The notes under the pieces are model-generated. The model searched no databases. It was not told where the DNA came from and worked only from the letters and a program-made list of their open reading frames with translations. A stretch of 39,949 nt of DNA from a virus, in IMG/VR virus record IMGVR_UViG_3300031787_000311, positions 1-39,949 of that record. One strand, given 5' to 3'. Shown here one piece after another: positions 1 through 8,091 of the stretch; position 1 is the stretch's first letter, and each line of letters opens with the position of its first letter. The translations under genes were made by a program, and so were the position numbers.

Positions 1-56
1 GCAATTCTTATACGAATAAGTACAATACGTATCGATCTAAAATAGGGAGTCTGTTT

Positions 57-368
57 ATGGCTAAGGGTAAGATCAATTACGGAAAAGCTAGCAGCATCTT
101 GTCTAAGGCGTTTGTGGAAAATCATGCATCAATTTCCCAAGATGAAGCTGAGCATCTGATTGCAAAATCTGAGCAAAAGATCAAGTCTCTAAAAGAAGAG
201 CAAGCAAATGATGAAAAGCTTATTGCAGCTCAACAGATCGTCAAGGATCTAAAAAGCGGATATTCGTCTGTTGTTAAGCTCGAGCGTGCCAAGATCGATT
301 TCCTTCTTGGAAAAATTCAAGAAATCGAAGATGGCGACGTTAACCCAACGTCTGGCTTAAATGCTTAA
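57..368 (+). CDS. Hypothetical helical protein
   Basis: This 103-residue protein is not recognised. It is rich in Lys, Glu, Ala and Gln, and residues 30-95 look like continuous helix, probably a coiled coil. It has no Cys cluster, signal peptide or membrane segment. The ATG at 57 follows an AGGGAG Shine-Dalgarno sequence with good spacing, which supports the start. Its last codons overlap the start of a 41-residue membrane peptide, so the two are probably translationally coupled. The 56 bases before it hold no clear promoter. Function cannot be assigned. Confidence 0.75.
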   Translation: MAKGKINYGKASSILSKAFVENHASISQDEAEHLIAKSEQKIKSLKEEQANDEKLIAAQQIVKDLKSGYSSVVKLERAKIDFLLGKIQEIEDGDVNPTSGLNA

Positions 369-486
369 AATAATAAACACATCATATGATTTGATGATTA
401 TAGCAGCTGTTGCTATAGTCATCTTTTATAATGCTAAGGATTTCATTAAACGCTTTAGTAAGCATAGCGATCAGGATCAAAAATGA
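361..486 (+). CDS. Small single-pass membrane peptide (41 aa)
   Basis: A 41-residue reading frame starts at ATG 361 inside the end of the upstream gene and ends with a TGA that overlaps the ATG of the next gene (ATGA at 483-486). Residues 11-24 are almost entirely Leu, Ile, Ala, Val, Met and Phe, forming one short membrane span, and a basic tail (KDFIKRFSKH) follows. The exact fit between two genes, with overlaps at both ends, argues that it is translated. A holin, spanin or superinfection-exclusion role is possible for such peptides, but no lysis genes are nearby and no role can be assigned. Confidence 0.55.
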   Translation: MLKIINTSYDLMIIAAVAIVIFYNAKDFIKRFSKHSDQDQK

Positions 487-1085
487 CAACACTAAAATCC
501 CTATATCTAGATGGCGCAAATGGCTTAAATAAGAAGCTAGCCGATGCATTTGACCTCGGAAGAAGGTTCATCCTTCCCCAATACGAAGAGATCGCCCTAG
601 AAGATGCGGTTGATATTAGCACAACCACACCAATGTTTACTATCGCGAACTCTGGATCAAATGCACCCATTTTAGCAGGATACAAAGTCCGATACTCAGA
701 CGGCGGGGATGAAGTTGAGTTGACAGTAGCATCCCCAGTGGATGCTGGATCTACGTTCGACACGACGGATGCTCCTGCTGCTGCACTTACTGCAAAATCG
801 CTCAGATACTCGAGTCCCCGCCCCACCTCGTACGCCACCCTCCTACAGGGGCTTCAGGCCGCGGCAGCTGCCGGTAAATCCGTCTTTTCTGTCTCAGTCG
901 AAACAATGGATAATCCAAGCTATCTGCGCCTAAAGGGCAATTATCTTAATGCTTATTTTGCTGGCATCTATTATGCTCTAGATAAAGAAGGCATCTTCAA
1001 TACGTACGAAGTATCTCTGGCGCTAGACACCTCGGACACCAATACCACAAAAGTAACGTTCAACTTTACTTTTACCTATAGCTAA
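483..1085 (+). CDS. Hypothetical protein, possibly structural
   Basis: This 200-residue protein is not recognised. Its N-terminal third is mixed. The middle is rich in Ala, Ser, Thr and Asp, and the last 60 residues have an alternating beta pattern (TYEVSLAL, TKVTFNFTFTYS). Such Thr/Ser-rich beta proteins are often minor virion components, but this is inference only. The ATG follows AGGAT about 8 bases upstream and overlaps the stop of the upstream membrane peptide. The stop is followed by a GC-rich hairpin at 1114-1132. Confidence 0.7.
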   Translation: MTTLKSLYLDGANGLNKKLADAFDLGRRFILPQYEEIALEDAVDISTTTPMFTIANSGSNAPILAGYKVRYSDGGDEVELTVASPVDAGSTFDTTDAPAAALTAKSLRYSSPRPTSYATLLQGLQAAAAAGKSVFSVSVETMDNPSYLRLKGNYLNAYFAGIYYALDKEGIFNTYEVSLALDTSDTNTTKVTFNFTFTYS

Positions 1086-1113
1086 CGATAAAAACAGATG
1101 TTTTGTGTAGAAT

Positions 1114-1132
1114 CCCTCGCATAATGCGGGGG
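1114..1132 (+). other. Hairpin covering the ribosome binding site of the next gene
   Basis: CCCTCGC and GCGGGGG can pair as a 7-bp stem (one T-G pair) around an ATAAT loop. The G-run in the 3' arm lies 4 bases before the ATG at 1137 and is the only Shine-Dalgarno sequence for that gene, so the fold would hide it. It could instead act as a weak terminator for the gene ending at 1085, but no T-run follows. Seen in sequence; the role is inferred. Confidence 0.4.
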
Positions 1133-1136
1133 ATTT

Positions 1137-1481
1137 ATGCTTTGGTCAGAGCAAAAAGAAATCTTCGAGAAAATGATTGAATCTGAGCGGGAGCTGTTGA
1201 CTAGTAAGGGCGTTGAATACGCAGGCGAGCAAGATTGCTTAGCAAACTTTAAAGATGCTGATATTATAGGGCTTGACCCTAAGCAAAAACTCTGGGTTTA
1301 TTTGTCGAAACATATGGCTTCAATAGCCTCTTATATAAGGAACGGCAAAGAGTTTTCTAATGAGCCAATAGAGGGCAGAATAGCTGATGCTAGGAACTAT
1401 CTTGCGTTACTATATATGCTGGTTCAAGAAGAAAAGTCTGCTGCACCAACTAAGGTATGTCAATGCAAAAGAAGCCAGTAA
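1137..1481 (+). CDS. Nmad1/DUF1599-like nucleotide-modification-associated protein
   Basis: The 114 residues match the pattern I know for the nucleotide modification associated domain 1 family (DUF1599). They include KGxEYAGEQDxLANF near residue 25, a KHMASI segment near residue 60, and EPIEGRIADARNYLALL near residue 80. The family is small and all-helical, is common in phages, and has been linked to DNA base modification pathways by gene context. No modification enzymes are visible in this window, so its partner may lie outside. The start follows a G-rich Shine-Dalgarno sequence inside a hairpin. The C-terminal 15 residues, which overlap the next gene, look non-conserved. Confidence 0.7.
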   Translation: MLWSEQKEIFEKMIESERELLTSKGVEYAGEQDCLANFKDADIIGLDPKQKLWVYLSKHMASIASYIRNGKEFSNEPIEGRIADARNYLALLYMLVQEEKSAAPTKVCQCKRSQ

Positions 1482-3079
1482 ACACACCGGATAAAAAAGC
1501 TCAACTCGTAAAATCTTTTGCCTCTCTGGCAAAAAAGTTGAAGCGCGAAATACGCATGGAAGATCTAAAGCAACTGGGCATAACCAAAGATATGGTTGCC
1601 CATCACTTTGGGTCATTGACAGCCTTAGAGAAGGCAGCGAGAGAATCCCACTCCAATAGTTTTTTTGATGTTGCGGTAGAGAACCTCTATTCTCAAAAGG
1701 CTCTTATTAAACTAAGAGAAGATGTTGCTTCTTCCAAAAGATTCGTTGTGACAACTGCCGTAAATGGATGCGAAGTCCATGATAAGTTTTATGCATCTAT
1801 AAAAAATTTCTGCAAAGAAAACGATGCACAACTGCTGATTCTCGTGGCCTCAGATCCTGCCCACAATCGCGATAAACAGTGGGGAACAATATCAGCACGA
1901 TTAAAGAATGAAACACTTGTGCTCGAAGATACAAGTCTTAACTCCAATGTTTTTCTTTCCACGATTAAGCTTTCAGCTAAACACATCGACCCAACAACTG
2001 GTCTTGGCCGAATTGGCCAACGTAACGGCACCTTCATTTATGCTTCTCCAAAACAACGACTAAAGGCCGTACCGGTTTCAAATAGCACTCTTCCTCGCTT
2101 TATGATGACTACAGGCGCTATTACTGTTAGCAATTACAACTCCGATATGTACATGTCTCAGCGTACTGCATACATTGCGCACAACGATCACGTTCTTGGT
2201 GCAATAATTGTGGAAATAGCTGACGATAAGCACTACCATTTTAGACAGATTCAGTCTGATTCTAAGGGTTGCTTTTACGACCTGGGCGTTAAGTACACTC
2301 CGACCACTAAACAAAAGGTAAGACCCGAAGCGTTTGTTCTGGGTGATTGGCATGCGGGATCCACAGATCCCAAGGCTAAAAAGGCTTGGTTTGATATATC
2401 GCAACTCACATCTCCAAAAAGAATCTTGCTCCACGATGCGTTTGATGGCATGTCAATTAACCATCATGAAAAGCACGCAAAACTCCTTAAGGCTCAGCGT
2501 GCAGAAAATGGGCAACTATCCCTCTCGTCGGAGTTAGAGATTCTTGCAGAAGATATCAAGAAACTTTCCTCTGTGACCGATGAGGTTGTCGTAGTTAAGT
2601 CGAATCACGACCAATTCTTGGAAAGATATCTTCAAGAGGGCAAGTACGTTGATGATCCGCAGAATCACCGTATCTCTCTTGTTCTAGCGCTTCAATTACT
2701 GAATAAAAAAGACCCATTAAAATATGCAGTAAATGAACTCTGCCTTAAGAACGACAAGAAGATTATCGATAAGATTAAATGGTTATCAATTGATGATGAT
2801 TATCGAATTGAAGGCATACAGTGCGGAGCTCATGGCCATCTTGGCGCTAATGGCGCGAGAGGCAGCTTAGAGGCTATGGAAAGTGCTTACGGTAATTCCG
2901 TGTCAGGCCATTCCCATACCCCTCAAATTCTGCGCGGCGCATGGTGCGTTGGTACTTCTTCGCTTCTTAAGCTAGAATACAACCGCGGAGCATCTTCGTG
3001 GCTCCACTCATCTTGTTTAATATATCCAGGTGGTGCAAGGCAGTTAATCAACTGCATTGACGGTAGATGGAAGCTCTAA
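1457..3079 (+). CDS. Calcineurin-like metallophosphoesterase, T5 A1-like
   Basis: This 540-residue protein has the metal-binding motifs of the calcineurin-like phosphoesterase fold in order: GDWH (D297, H299), HDAFDG (H326, D327, D330), SNHD (N383, H384, D385), GAHGH (H459, H461) and SGHSH (H485, H487). Size and layout resemble phage T5 A1, an early protein needed for host DNA breakdown and second-step DNA transfer. I infer a nuclease or phosphoesterase acting on DNA. The N-terminal 60 residues contain a possible helix-turn-helix (KQLGITKDMVAHHFG). The ATG at 1457 overlaps the upstream gene. ATG 1463 is a better-spaced alternative start behind AAGG. A general phage metallophosphatase with another substrate remains possible. 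Confidence 0.7.
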   Translation: MSMQKKPVNTPDKKAQLVKSFASLAKKLKREIRMEDLKQLGITKDMVAHHFGSLTALEKAARESHSNSFFDVAVENLYSQKALIKLREDVASSKRFVVTTAVNGCEVHDKFYASIKNFCKENDAQLLILVASDPAHNRDKQWGTISARLKNETLVLEDTSLNSNVFLSTIKLSAKHIDPTTGLGRIGQRNGTFIYASPKQRLKAVPVSNSTLPRFMMTTGAITVSNYNSDMYMSQRTAYIAHNDHVLGAIIVEIADDKHYHFRQIQSDSKGCFYDLGVKYTPTTKQKVRPEAFVLGDWHAGSTDPKAKKAWFDISQLTSPKRILLHDAFDGMSINHHEKHAKLLKAQRAENGQLSLSSELEILAEDIKKLSSVTDEVVVVKSNHDQFLERYLQEGKYVDDPQNHRISLVLALQLLNKKDPLKYAVNELCLKNDKKIIDKIKWLSIDDDYRIEGIQCGAHGHLGANGARGSLEAMESAYGNSVSGHSHTPQILRGAWCVGTSSLLKLEYNRGASSWLHSSCLIYPGGARQLINCIDGRWKL

Positions 3080-3102
3080 TTATCGGATATTAAATATAGA
3101 TG

Positions 3103-3108
3103 TATAAT
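3103..3108 (+). promoter_or_regulatory. TATAAT promoter element for the DNA polymerase gene
   Basis: TATAAT, preceded by G at 3102 that follows a T, starts 31 bases before the polymerase ATG in a 54-base intergenic space. No TTGACA-like box sits 17 bases upstream. It is one of thirteen similar motifs in the window. Predicted transcription start is near 3115. Confidence 0.5.
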
Positions 3109-3133
3109 CTGACAATCCAGACATGAGGGTCAG

Positions 3134-6100
3134 ATGAAGGCTTATCTATATTTAGACGTTGAAACAACCGGATTGAGTTCGTCTATAAACGACATCGTGC
3201 AATTAGCATGTGTTCCGGTTATAGATGGCAAATGCGGTGTTCCGTTTAATGAGTTCTGCCAGCCAGCAAACTGGAACACTATTGATGCCAAATCTATAGA
3301 GGTTCACGGCATCACTGTTGAAATGATGAAAGGTTTTCAATCGCCCTCTGCGATGTTGGATAAATTTGTTGCATATCTGTCTCAGTTCAACACAAAATTT
3401 GTTATTGCTGGATACAATTCAAATTTTGATAAAGCCTTCTTGGGGGCAATTTTTGCCAAAAACGGAAGATCAAACGAGTATTCGAGGTTCTTTCTAAATG
3501 AAATACGCGATGTTCATGCTAGAGCTAAAGCAGTTAAAGATAAGCTAACATCAACTAAATTAAAGCTAGTAAATCTTGCCGAAGAGTTTGGCATACAAAT
3601 CAAGGCCCACGATGCATTAAGCGATATTCAAGCCACCATTGAAGTAGATAAGAATTTATCTGCAATAATCGGCGAAGACTTTGAAGAGATATCTATCAAA
3701 GATGACAAGTTATCTCTTTCGCTTCCTGAGCTTCCTCAGTTGCATCTTCATTCAGAGTACAGCAACACAGATTCTGTATCTTCTATTGAAGAATGGGTTT
3801 ATTGGGCTGCATCTAAGGGGGTTAAGGCTATCTCTTTTCCAGACCACAATTGGGCTGCATCTCTTTATAAATCAATCAATGTCAAATCTGTTATAGAAAA
3901 AGTAAACAAAACGTATAAATTATCTCTAACAGATCAAGATATATCGATAGTTCCCGCTATCAGTATCAATGTCATAGATACTGAAAATGGACTAAATAAA
4001 CCATTTAAAATCAACGCATGGGCAGTATCTAGTGTTGGTTATAGAAATCTTTTAAAGCTTGCATCCATGGGATGGGACTGTGGCGTAGAGGATTCTGGCA
4101 TCCCTATTGCTATAATTAAAATAGAAGATGTTCTTGCCCATCAGGAAGGAGTCGTCTTTGGCACAGGATGCGAAAATGGGTTGGTTGGCTCTATTGTCTT
4201 GGGCGAAGACGACGAGAAGATTAAAGCTTCAAAGCTCGATAAGGTTGTCCGACAATTTGATCGAGTCGTATTGGAATTACTGCCTTTCGACGTCATTAAG
4301 TACTTCGACAAAGGCCTCGGCTTTAGGAACTTTTCAAAGACACCGTCTATCCCAGACGGAAACTTAACAAAAGCCATTAATAATCTTATCAAGAATTCGA
4401 TAGACAATTATGGCTATAGATTCATAATCTCAACTGCTGCTCATTTTATAAATGAAGAAGATAAGATATTTCAAGACGTAGTATCTAAGTCCTCATTTAA
4501 AGATAAGCGCTTTTTTTATGATACGCGCTACCAGAGATCGCTTGATGAATGCGTTGCTATACTGCGGCGCCATCTTGGGGATTGGCTTACTTTAGAGCAG
4601 ATAGATCTCGCCAGGGTTGCAGCTGAAGATATTGCCTCAGCAGCGCAACAAATAAGCATTAAACATGAGTACCATTTACCACGTATTTCTATACCAGATC
4701 ACATATCCCAAAAGACACAAGAATACGATAAGCAGCTTTATCTTCTCTTAATGGCAAAGATAAAAGAACATGGTCGCTGGTCGAATGATCCAGAGTATGT
4801 TCAGCGCTTTAAAAAAGAATTAGACGTAATTTGGAAGAATTCCAAGCTTAATTTTATCCCATACTTTCTAATGTATGAGGATATTTGCTCCTACGCTAGG
4901 TCGCAAGGTATTTTGCAAAATCTAGCTCGTGGCTCTGCGGGCGGATGCTTAATATCTTACTATCTCAAGATAATCCACATCGACCCCATCAAAGAGCATC
5001 TGCCCTTCGAAAGGTTCTTGTCGCATGCTCGTATTAATGCTGGCAGCTTTCCAGATATAGATCTAGATCTTGGCCAGCGTGGACCGGTGCTAAAGTATTT
5101 GGCCGAAAAATATAAAGCTGGTTTTGCTCAAATAGGTACATTTCAACGATTTAAAACTAAAAATGCTATTAAAGATGCCATGTTTGCTGTCTTCGGTAGA
5201 AACAGAGCAGACAAAGAAATTATGGATGTCTGCGACACTATTCCAGATTCACCTCAAGGTTTGGATGAAGATAAGTTTCTTTATGGATATACTGATTCTG
5301 AGGGCATTGTTCACAAAGGTCACCTAGAGCAAAACGAAACTCTCCAGATATTTTTTAGACAATACCCCGAGATTGAGCAGGTAACTAAGAAGTTAATTGG
5401 TTTACCGAAGGGTATGGGTCGCCACGCATCTGCGTTTGTGATATCTACGTTAGATTTATCATCAGAGCGCGTTCCAACAGTGCTGTTCGACGACCCGGAC
5501 ATCGGAAGAGTTGCTGTAACTCAATTTGAAGCACCAATGGTAGAGAAGTCAGGCCTTGTTAAGGCTGACGTCCTTGGTCTTACAACGGTCAAAACACTCG
5601 AGAGCGTCGTTTCCTTAATTAAGAATAATGCTGGTGTTGATTTGTTAGAAGAAGATGATAAAGGAGTCCAACTCCTATACCGTCTCCCCGAAGATAACAA
5701 AGTCTACGAGGACTTCTATAAGCGTAAGACTGATTCAGCTTTTCAGTTCAACACGGATCTTATTAAAGGATATATTCAAAAGTTTGCTCCGATAAGAAGA
5801 CAAGATTTGTCTGACCTCACGGCACTATGTCGACCTGGTGCGCTGGATGTGGAATTTATTCCAGGTGTTTCGGCTACTCAGTTCTATATTGATGTTAGAA
5901 ACATGGTTAGAGATCCAGAGTACATCCACGAAGATCTTGCTGAGGTGTTATCTGAAACAAACGGCGTGGTTGTCTATCAAGAACAACTCATGTCAATCTT
6001 GGTTAAGTTTTGCGGATACTCTCTTGAGGAATCAGATCAGATTCGTTCAGCTATCGCCAAGAAAAAACGAGACGTTATGTTGAAGACGTTTGATAGGATC

Positions 6101-7180
6101 AGGTCTGAGACTATGAAAAGAGGCTGGACCTTAGATCAGGCAAATAAACTGTGCGATGTCGTCACCGCATACTCAAATTATTCATTTAACCGCTCTCACT
6201 CAAGGGCGTATGCAGAGCTGGGATACATTACTATGTATTTAAAACACCACTACCCGTTAGAGTGGTGGGCGGCAGAGCTCAATAATTCAGACGAAAACAA
6301 GATACGACATTATGTCACGATCCTGGGTGACAAGATCACGCCTCCTTCGCTTCACGTGCCAGATGATAGGTTTACTATTGTGGGCGATAGGATCGCAGCA
6401 CCTCTTTCTGCTGTAAAGGGTCTAGGGCCGTCTAGTATTAAGGCAATTATTAATCGTGGGCCATATTCTTCTGTCGAGGGCTTCATTAGTAAAATGTCGT
6501 CCGGCGTTAATTCTTCACATTTTTGGGCCTTACTTAGAGCCGGTGTATTCGATGAGATGGCGCCAACTAACATCTCTATACCGGAAGCTCGTAAGCAATT
6601 TGTAACATTATTTAAGTCAACCAAAAAAATAAAGAATGTACCAGAGGAAGTCCTAGATACCTCGCCCCTCAGCATATTCCTTAATCAAAGAGATATTTAT
6701 AAGTGCTTTAATAAGGCGCTTTTAGCCGATCCACTTATTCGCAACGAGATATCTGCGATGTGGCCTTCTATGCGTGAAACTAAAAGAAAGGATATACCAT
6801 TAGCGTTTGGTACTTCGCCAACTATCCCGGTCATATCGTCGGTTGCTGTTGCTGCAAAACTAATAGACGCTCAAGAAAGATCTGAGTCCACAGATAAGAT
6901 TAAGGTTGCTATGGTGGGGTTGTTTCAATCGTCTACCTACAGAAGCGGCACCTCAAAACGAGGCAAACCATGGTCAAAGGTTGATGTCGTTGTATCAGAC
7001 GGTCTATCTACTATAGAGTGTACTTTCTGGGATCAAAAACATGCTCTTAGATTTCCTACAAACACGCTTGTATATGTGATGGGTTATGTAAAAAGAGGGT
7101 GGAAGGGATCCCCCTCCCTTGAGGTGTTAGAACTTGAACGCTTAGATCGCTTTGATAATTCAAAGCGCAAACTATCTTAA
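3134..7180 (+). CDS. dnaE: DNA polymerase III alpha subunit with N-terminal DEDDh exonuclease
   Basis: This is the phage replicase, 1348 residues. Residues 1-190 are an epsilon-like proofreading exonuclease with D8, E10, D99, H159 and D164 in the DEDDh arrangement. A PHP domain follows from about 200 (HLHSEYS, H204 and H206). The C-family polymerase core carries ARGSAGG, the PDIDLDL palm motif (D641, D643, D645) and a third catalytic Asp at D812 (KADVLGL), which correspond to D401, D403 and D555 of E. coli DnaE. A helix-hairpin-helix region lies near residue 1090, and an OB fold covers about 1250-1335. Fusion of exonuclease to alpha recalls PolC, but here the exonuclease is at the extreme N-terminus instead of inserted in PHP, so it is a DnaE-type fusion. 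Start ATG follows GAGGGTCAG. All key residues look intact. Confidence 0.95.
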   Translation: MKAYLYLDVETTGLSSSINDIVQLACVPVIDGKCGVPFNEFCQPANWNTIDAKSIEVHGITVEMMKGFQSPSAMLDKFVAYLSQFNTKFVIAGYNSNFDKAFLGAIFAKNGRSNEYSRFFLNEIRDVHARAKAVKDKLTSTKLKLVNLAEEFGIQIKAHDALSDIQATIEVDKNLSAIIGEDFEEISIKDDKLSLSLPELPQLHLHSEYSNTDSVSSIEEWVYWAASKGVKAISFPDHNWAASLYKSINVKSVIEKVNKTYKLSLTDQDISIVPAISINVIDTENGLNKPFKINAWAVSSVGYRNLLKLASMGWDCGVEDSGIPIAIIKIEDVLAHQEGVVFGTGCENGLVGSIVLGEDDEKIKASKLDKVVRQFDRVVLELLPFDVIKYFDKGLGFRNFSKTPSIPDGNLTKAINNLIKNSIDNYGYRFIISTAAHFINEEDKIFQDVVSKSSFKDKRFFYDTRYQRSLDECVAILRRHLGDWLTLEQIDLARVAAEDIASAAQQISIKHEYHLPRISIPDHISQKTQEYDKQLYLLLMAKIKEHGRWSNDPEYVQRFKKELDVIWKNSKLNFIPYFLMYEDICSYARSQGILQNLARGSAGGCLISYYLKIIHIDPIKEHLPFERFLSHARINAGSFPDIDLDLGQRGPVLKYLAEKYKAGFAQIGTFQRFKTKNAIKDAMFAVFGRNRADKEIMDVCDTIPDSPQGLDEDKFLYGYTDSEGIVHKGHLEQNETLQIFFRQYPEIEQVTKKLIGLPKGMGRHASAFVISTLDLSSERVPTVLFDDPDIGRVAVTQFEAPMVEKSGLVKADVLGLTTVKTLESVVSLIKNNAGVDLLEEDDKGVQLLYRLPEDNKVYEDFYKRKTDSAFQFNTDLIKGYIQKFAPIRRQDLSDLTALCRPGALDVEFIPGVSATQFYIDVRNMVRDPEYIHEDLAEVLSETNGVVVYQEQLMSILVKFCGYSLEESDQIRSAIAKKKRDVMLKTFDRIRSETMKRGWTLDQANKLCDVVTAYSNYSFNRSHSRAYAELGYITMYLKHHYPLEWWAAELNNSDENKIRHYVTILGDKITPPSLHVPDDRFTIVGDRIAAPLSAVKGLGPSSIKAIINRGPYSSVEGFISKMSSGVNSSHFWALLRAGVFDEMAPTNISIPEARKQFVTLFKSTKKIKNVPEEVLDTSPLSIFLNQRDIYKCFNKALLADPLIRNEISAMWPSMRETKRKDIPLAFGTSPTIPVISSVAVAAKLIDAQERSESTDKIKVAMVGLFQSSTYRSGTSKRGKPWSKVDVVVSDGLSTIECTFWDQKHALRFPTNTLVYVMGYVKRGWKGSPSLEVLELERLDRFDNSKRKLS

Positions 7181-7181
7181 G

Positions 7182-7187
7182 TATAAA
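7182..7187 (+). promoter_or_regulatory. TATAAA promoter element
   Basis: GTATAAA begins at 7181, directly after the polymerase stop codon, and the hexamer starts 33 bases before the ATG at 7215. It has the spacing typical of the other motifs in this window. It would let the downstream gene be transcribed independently of the polymerase gene. Confidence 0.4.
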
Positions 7188-7214
7188 TTGTTTTAATTCG
7201 TAAAAGGAGAAAAA

Positions 7215-8006
7215 ATGGACAGCGTATATGTTTTCACGCAGAATCCACCAGAAAATCTCTCTGAAAAAGAGATGGTTTTGTCTAAACCAACTTTTCTTGA
7301 AGAAATTAAGGCTTGTTCGCGTAGAAAAGGTTTTTCTGCAACTCTAGGGCCAAACTATCTAAGAGCTATTGCAGAAGAAATCGGTCGTCGGTATGACAAA
7401 TATTTTAACGCGTACAGGCACGTAGTGCCCCAAGATTTTATGGGACGTGTTGCAGAAACAGATGAGCAAGTTGCAGAAGTGATACACGAGATGTTTCAAG
7501 CGCGATACCCCGCCATCTATCAAAGATATTATGAATCCGTCTTAAGATCTAGACCATTTACAACTAAAGTGATCTATTTCACAGGATCTGCAGACGATGT
7601 GACGGTTTTTAAACGTCTCGGTATCGATCAAATTAACGAAAATCAAATTTTAGATCATCTTGGTATTAATAAGTCATTAAAAAAACAAACTCAAAAACTA
7701 GAAAAACAACAAAAAGAATCGTCGGTGTCTGAAGTTAAAAAACAAGAAATGGAAAATTCTTCTAAAGAGCTGGAACTTTTAGCATCTCTAGATAATTCTA
7801 ATCTCCCTCTCATTAAAGAGCCCCATGCAAAAGAAGTTGTTTTGCAAAATAAAAAGCCGCAGCAAGTAAGTCCGCAGCAAGTAAGTCCGCAGCAAGTAAG
7901 TCCGCAGCAAGTAGGTCCGCAGCAAGTAAGAACAACCGATCCAAAAACGACACCTGTTAAAGAGCAACTAAAAACAACTCAACCGACAGATCCATTAAGA
8001 TCTTAG
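7215..8006 (+). CDS. Hypothetical protein with PQQVS repeat tail
   Basis: This 263-residue protein is not recognised. Residues 1-150 look like a folded, mainly helical domain with aromatic-rich segments (YDKYFNAYRHV, YPAIYQRYYESV). From about 155 on it is Lys, Gln and Glu-rich and low-complexity, and it includes five copies of PQQVx encoded by 15-bp tandem repeats. It lies between the replicase and the single-strand binding protein behind a strong AAAAGGAG site. A replisome accessory role is suggested by position only. The disordered tail resembles a protein-interaction linker. Confidence 0.75.
   Translation: MDSVYVFTQNPPENLSEKEMVLSKPTFLEEIKACSRRKGFSATLGPNYLRAIAEEIGRRYDKYFNAYRHVVPQDFMGRVAETDEQVAEVIHEMFQARYPAIYQRYYESVLRSRPFTTKVIYFTGSADDVTVFKRLGIDQINENQILDHLGINKSLKKQTQKLEKQQKESSVSEVKKQEMENSSKELELLASLDNSNLPLIKEPHAKEVVLQNKKPQQVSPQQVSPQQVSPQQVGPQQVRTTDPKTTPVKEQLKTTQPTDPLRS
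7857..7931 (+). repeat. 15-bp tandem repeat, five units
   Basis: The unit CCGCAGCAAGTAAGT is repeated three times exactly, followed by two copies with one change each. It encodes PQQVS in frame inside the unstructured tail of the upstream gene. Because the unit is 5 codons long, copy number can change without a frameshift. Confidence 0.9.
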
Positions 8007-8035
8007 GTTTTTATGCTTTATGTGTTTTATATGGG

Positions 8036-8041
8036 TATAAT
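8036..8041 (+). promoter_or_regulatory. TATAAT promoter element for the SSB gene
   Basis: GTATAAT lies 56 bases before the chosen GTG start of the single-strand binding protein. Predicted transcription start is near 8048, which would place a hairpin at the very 5' end of the message. Confidence 0.5.
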
Positions 8042-8046
8042 TAAAT

Positions 8047-8079
8047 TACCCAATGTTGGGTATTACCGCCTTTTTAGGC
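8047..8079 (+). promoter_or_regulatory. Structured leader of the SSB mRNA (two hairpins)
   Basis: Hairpin 1 pairs TACCC (8047-8051) with GGGTA (8058-8062) around AATGTT. Hairpin 2 pairs GCCT (8068-8071) with AGGC (8076-8079) around TTTT and ends one base before the AAAGGAG ribosome site. A further GGGTA at 8033-8037 overlaps the -10 element and could pair with the same TACCC in DNA. T4 gp32 is known to repress its own translation by binding a structured leader. A similar role here is inference. Confidence 0.4.
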
Positions 8080-8091
8080 AAAGGAGAACTT

